Assembly: GCA_963971575.1 (NCBI GenBank)
Contig: OZ020612.1
Span: 36,559,916 to 36,623,915, forward strand
Reading direction: 5' to 3'
DNA length: 64,000 nucleotides
Source of the DNA: Liopterus haemorrhoidalis
Taxonomy: Eukaryota > Arthropoda > Insecta > Coleoptera > Dytiscidae
The number at the start of each line of letters is the position of its first letter. Within the stretch, counting starts at the first letter, position 1. The position numbers and the translations under genes are program-made. Shown here in pieces: positions 61,224-64,000 of the stretch. The notes under the pieces were generated by a model. It was given only the letters and a program-made list of their open reading frames with translations, did no database searches and had not been told where the DNA came from.

Positions 61224-62280
61224 ATCCTTGTAATTTAATATTATTATTACTTAAAATAATTCTCTTACTCGAAGTCTTTCTAATATTATCAAAAGCCTGA
61301 TACGGAATTAAATTAACATCTGATCCAGTATCTACTTTGAAGCTAATTGTTTGATTTTTTACTGTTAATTTTTTATTCCAACATATAGAATTTATATTAC
61401 TAAATTTAACGTGGTCACAAAAATAATCAGAATTATTTTCTCTAAATTCTATATAATTAGATTGACTTCGATTAAAAGATTTGCATACCTTTGCAAAATG
61501 ATTATACTTGTTACATTTACTACATTGTTGTCCTTTCGCGGGACATTTAAATTTCTCGTGGAAAAAATCACAGCACTTGCACTTGAACTTGTACGAACTT
61601 CGCACACTATCACTTTTCCAGTTTTTTCCAGATTTTGCAGAACATTCACCTTCACTTTGTCTTTGTCGATGACCTTCTGTGTCCTTCTGGGGTGATTTGT
61701 TCTTCTGGTCTAATCTTGATTTTACACGATCCACCTTTGGAATTTCTCCGTGAATTTCTTTTGTTTGTTTCCTGAAGATTTCGGCTATTCTAAATTTTTC
61801 TACAGCTTCATTTAACTTAATTTCTCCCAATTTTATGATACTATCCATGGTTTCTCTGTCGTTAGAATTAAGTACAATTTTATCTCTCAGAATTTCATCA
61901 GAATTTTTAAAATCACAATCCTGAATTAACGTTTTGCAGTCCGTTAAAAACATGTCATATGACTCACCTTCCATTTGTCTTCTACTGTAGAATAGATATC
62001 TTGAATGCAGAAGATTTTTCTTCGGGTTACAATAATTTTCAAATGAATTTAAAACTGCTTCAATTTTCTTATTTTCTCCATTTGAATATGTGAAAGTTTC
62101 TTGAAGATCTACTGCTTTTGGACCAATTAAATTCAACAAAATTGTCACTTGCCTATCTTCTGGGTGTTTGTTAAACCCTAATACGCACATATATATGTTG
62201 AAGTTATTTTTAAATTTCTTCCAATTTTCACTTAGATTGCCTTTTAGTATTAACGGACTTGGTAAGACAAAATTCGCCAT
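61216..62280 (-). CDS. gag: Gypsy gag and protease start
   Basis: ATG at 62280, 354 codons. A capsid-like helical region (NWKKFKNNFNIYMCVLG, FYSRRQMEGESYDMFLTDC), a basic linker, a zinc region with CKCCDFFHEKFKC and the CCHC knuckle CSKCNKYNHFAKVC, then the aspartic protease motif FKVDTGSDVNLIP near residue 317. Gag packs RNA and protease cuts the polyprotein. It ends early at a frameshift just after LQGY. Confidence 0.88.
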   Translation of the reverse strand: MANFVLPSPLILKGNLSENWKKFKNNFNIYMCVLGFNKHPEDRQVTILLNLIGPKAVDLQETFTYSNGENKKIEAVLNSFENYCNPKKNLLHSRYLFYSRRQMEGESYDMFLTDCKTLIQDCDFKNSDEILRDKIVLNSNDRETMDSIIKLGEIKLNEAVEKFRIAEIFRKQTKEIHGEIPKVDRVKSRLDQKNKSPQKDTEGHRQRQSEGECSAKSGKNWKSDSVRSSYKFKCKCCDFFHEKFKCPAKGQQCSKCNKYNHFAKVCKSFNRSQSNYIEFRENNSDYFCDHVKFSNINSICWNKKLTVKNQTISFKVDTGSDVNLIPYQAFDNIRKTSSKRIILSNNNIKLQGYV

Positions 62281-62339
62281 CTTTTTTATTTATTAATGTA
62301 TTATTAATTAATAACAATAACCGATAACCGACTGCGCCA

Positions 62340-62544
62340 TGTGATGTATATTTGTTTAGGCAAATAATTAAATAAAACGTTTTTTTATTTAATATATATT
62401 TATTATATCTTAATTACGTTTATTACAACTGTGTGTCATATGATGACTCGAGACCAACTGTCGCATTGTCTTTTCAAGCAATTTTCTCGCTTGTCTTACA
62501 TGCCAGTCATAACCAAACAAATCTTACAATCATATTATACAACA
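62340..62544 (-). repeat. Gypsy 5' LTR, 205 bp
   Basis: On the minus strand it starts TGTTGTATAATATG and ends ACATCACA right before the primer-binding site. TATAATAAATATATATTAAAT near 62400 could hold the promoter or polyadenylation signal, being the only such stretch. It is the complete LTR of the pair. Confidence 0.8.
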
Positions 62545-62812
62545 ATCGGAAAAAGCATACAAAATTAACCATAATGAATGAGAAAAAAATATATATATAT
62601 CCGCAAACCAATAATTAAAAAGATATGAGCTACTGTTAGACAAAAAAGTATGTTAAATTAACGTGTTTTATTTTAGAATTTTAAAACAGGTGTTCTACTA
62701 TATTCAATTTGAAAACAGGCTTTGCATCTTTTTATAAAGGAATTTATTATTATGTTTCAATTTTTTCTTCCTTATTAATTTATTCTATTTATTACAGCCA
62801 ACTGGTACAATA

Positions 62813-62996
62813 TAGTCTGTTTCTTTGGTTTAAGTGGAATTATATTTAGACAGCTAGTAATTTTTATCGCTTAAATGAGGTTTTTGATCATTTTGTTCAG
62901 CAAAAGCCATCTTCAATCTGACATTAAAAAGTGATCTCGTAACTTACAAAAATGAAAATTCCATTTGGTTCCGCTTAAAGGTTTGGGATAGCCTAT
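62813..62996. mobile_element. Short MITE related to the 10051 family
   Basis: TAGTCTGTTTCTTTGGTTTA and its inverse GGTTCCGCTTAAAGG at the right, plus the core ATCATTTTGTTCAGCAAAAG, tie it to 10051-10231. Confidence 0.65.
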
Positions 62997-63373
62997 ACAT
63001 GTAAAATTCTTAAAATAAAAGAGCCACACTTTTTTAGCTATTAATATTGGCTCATGTCTTTGAATCGCGGACCCATTTTGATTAAACTCTATTTCATTTA
63101 TTTTAGTCAATACTGGTATTGCGCCAAATGATTTTATTTTATCTAGATAACAGGTAAGAGAAACCACTTATCGAAGTATCTAGATACAGATACCAGATCG
63201 AGTGATCAGTTCAAAAAATAAAGGACGGATCGAAGCGATGACAAAAAAGGGAAAAGAGATCAAAAACATAACCAACTAAAAAAAGATATCAAAAGTTACT
63301 TTTTTCCGAGATGTTTAAATTTTAATTAAAAATATAGGATAACAAATGCGGTCATCTGAATAAAAGATAATAA

Positions 63374-63912
63374 CACTACAGTTGGATTGCTGATAGGTGA
63401 CTGTTACATGTATGAATCAAGAAGTGCATTCATATAATAATCTTGTTACCATTTTTCAGCGATTTTATAAATGTTTTTTGTTATTTGTGTTAACTGTCAG
63501 TGTCTGGTAATAAATATTAATTAAAATACGGTTTGCGGCCAATTATTAAATTCACAAACTTTAATTTTAAATCTGCTGGAATAAACAACAAATTATAATC
63601 CAAAATTTACGTATGAGTATAAATTTTTCCTTATTTATAATTATATTCTTAAAATTAATAATTTTGTTTGTTTGAGTACTGCTGTAAATTTATTTTCGCG
63701 CTGAAATTAGTAAAGATATCTACGAATCTTGCCATTTCTTTCTAATGTTTTGTTTTTTATTCAAATAATTTGGAAGGTTAATTGTCAACTTGCGTCACTA
63801 TACGTTACTATGGGTATGCAAATAATTATAATGATATAAACAGAGAAAGCATATAGTATTGAATATCGATACTTGTAGCAACGAACAGTCACTTATCAGC
63901 AATCCGACTATA
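63374..63912. mobile_element. Inverted-repeat DNA element, about 540 bp
   Basis: CTACAGTTGGATTGCTGATA at the left and TATCAGCAATCCGACTATAG at the right are inverted, continuing to GTGACTGTT inside. The interior is AT-rich without transposase. Confidence 0.7.
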
Positions 63913-64000
63913 GTATATATATTTTTAAAGGTCAACAAAGCATCACGTGAAGTAAGCAGACTATACGCTAACTTCATTGTCAACTTACAACATATAGGTA

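Larger units (their letters stand above)
57419..62544 (-). mobile_element. Ty3/gypsy LTR retrotransposon, interrupted by a mariner
   Basis: The upstream LTR is 62340-62544 (minus strand start TGTTGTATAATATG, end ATACATCACA), followed by the primer-binding site TGGCGCAGTCGG at 62328-62339. The other LTR (57419-57592) lacks about 40 terminal bases and follows a polypurine run AAAAAAGGGAGA. Gag, protease, RT, RNase H and integrase lie between. A mariner derivative (57794-58359) is inserted after integrase. No matching 5-bp duplication remains. The primer site matches that of the TRIM at 43030. Confidence 0.88.
62545..64000. other. AT-rich right edge with MITEs, no exon found
   Basis: Apart from 62813-62996 and 63374-63912 nothing is recognised. 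A minus-strand frame at 62913-63167 and another at 63798-63983 match nothing I know. No dynein exon was detected. Confidence 0.45.

Noticed and set aside
62913..63167. Further upstream dynein exon
   Set aside because: No dynein motif, and the frame overlaps a MITE at 62813-62996.
63798..63983. 61-codon minus-strand frame at the right edge
   Set aside because: Overlaps the inverted repeat of the 63374-63912 element and has no family match.

Overview
The window looks like AT-rich insect nuclear DNA, but the order cannot be fixed from sequence alone. It holds spliceosomal U2 snRNA sequence, a spliced axonemal dynein gene with GT-AG introns, and a dense, nested load of transposable elements: Penelope, R1-, CR1- and Jockey-like LINEs, Ty3/gypsy, BEL/Pao, Helitron, hAT, PIF/Harbinger, mariner, THAP-type remnants and a SINE. 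I see no bacterial genes, no CRISPR array and no intact tRNA.

Left part (1-18460): a broken U2 snRNA locus. Three U2 genes lie on the + strand and each is split at the same place, right after the branch-point-recognition stretch (GTGTAGT|ATCTG). The split is filled by a non-LTR retrotransposon with C2H2 zinc fingers, reverse transcriptase, a CCHC knuckle and a restriction-like endonuclease. Copy 1 (360-4369) is the longest but has lost its RT active site. Copy 2 (14931-17714) is 5'-truncated but keeps YADD. Copy 3 (17988-18346) is a 5'-truncated fragment that also lost its 3' half. This is a U2-specific RLE element, most like the lineage called Utopia. Between copies 1 and 2 lies a nest of DNA transposons and LINE scraps (4774-14202).

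Middle (18461-25800): a Penelope-like element sits in the U2 spacer with a 15-bp target duplication. It is itself split by a 3-kb Helitron carrying about nine 290-bp tandem repeats. Some hAT-like elements follow, and a weak odorant-receptor-like fragment.

Right part (25865-57068, minus strand): ten exons of one host gene, the last 648 codons of a dynein axonemal heavy chain, best matched to DNAH2. They cover AAA6 and the C-terminal domain. All exon phases agree, all introns are GT-AG, and the last exon (25865-26016) ends the protein. Nine introns range from 118 bp to 9.2 kb and are filled with transposons on both strands. Upstream of the first exon seen (57069-64000) there is a Ty3/gypsy element (57419-62544) with a mariner derivative inside it, then MITEs. 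No further dynein exon was found there, so the gene must continue beyond the window.

The only clearly host-encoded functions are U2 snRNA (all copies broken here) and the dynein heavy chain. The rest is mobile DNA of different ages. Target-site duplications of the expected size allow the nesting order to be read in several places.
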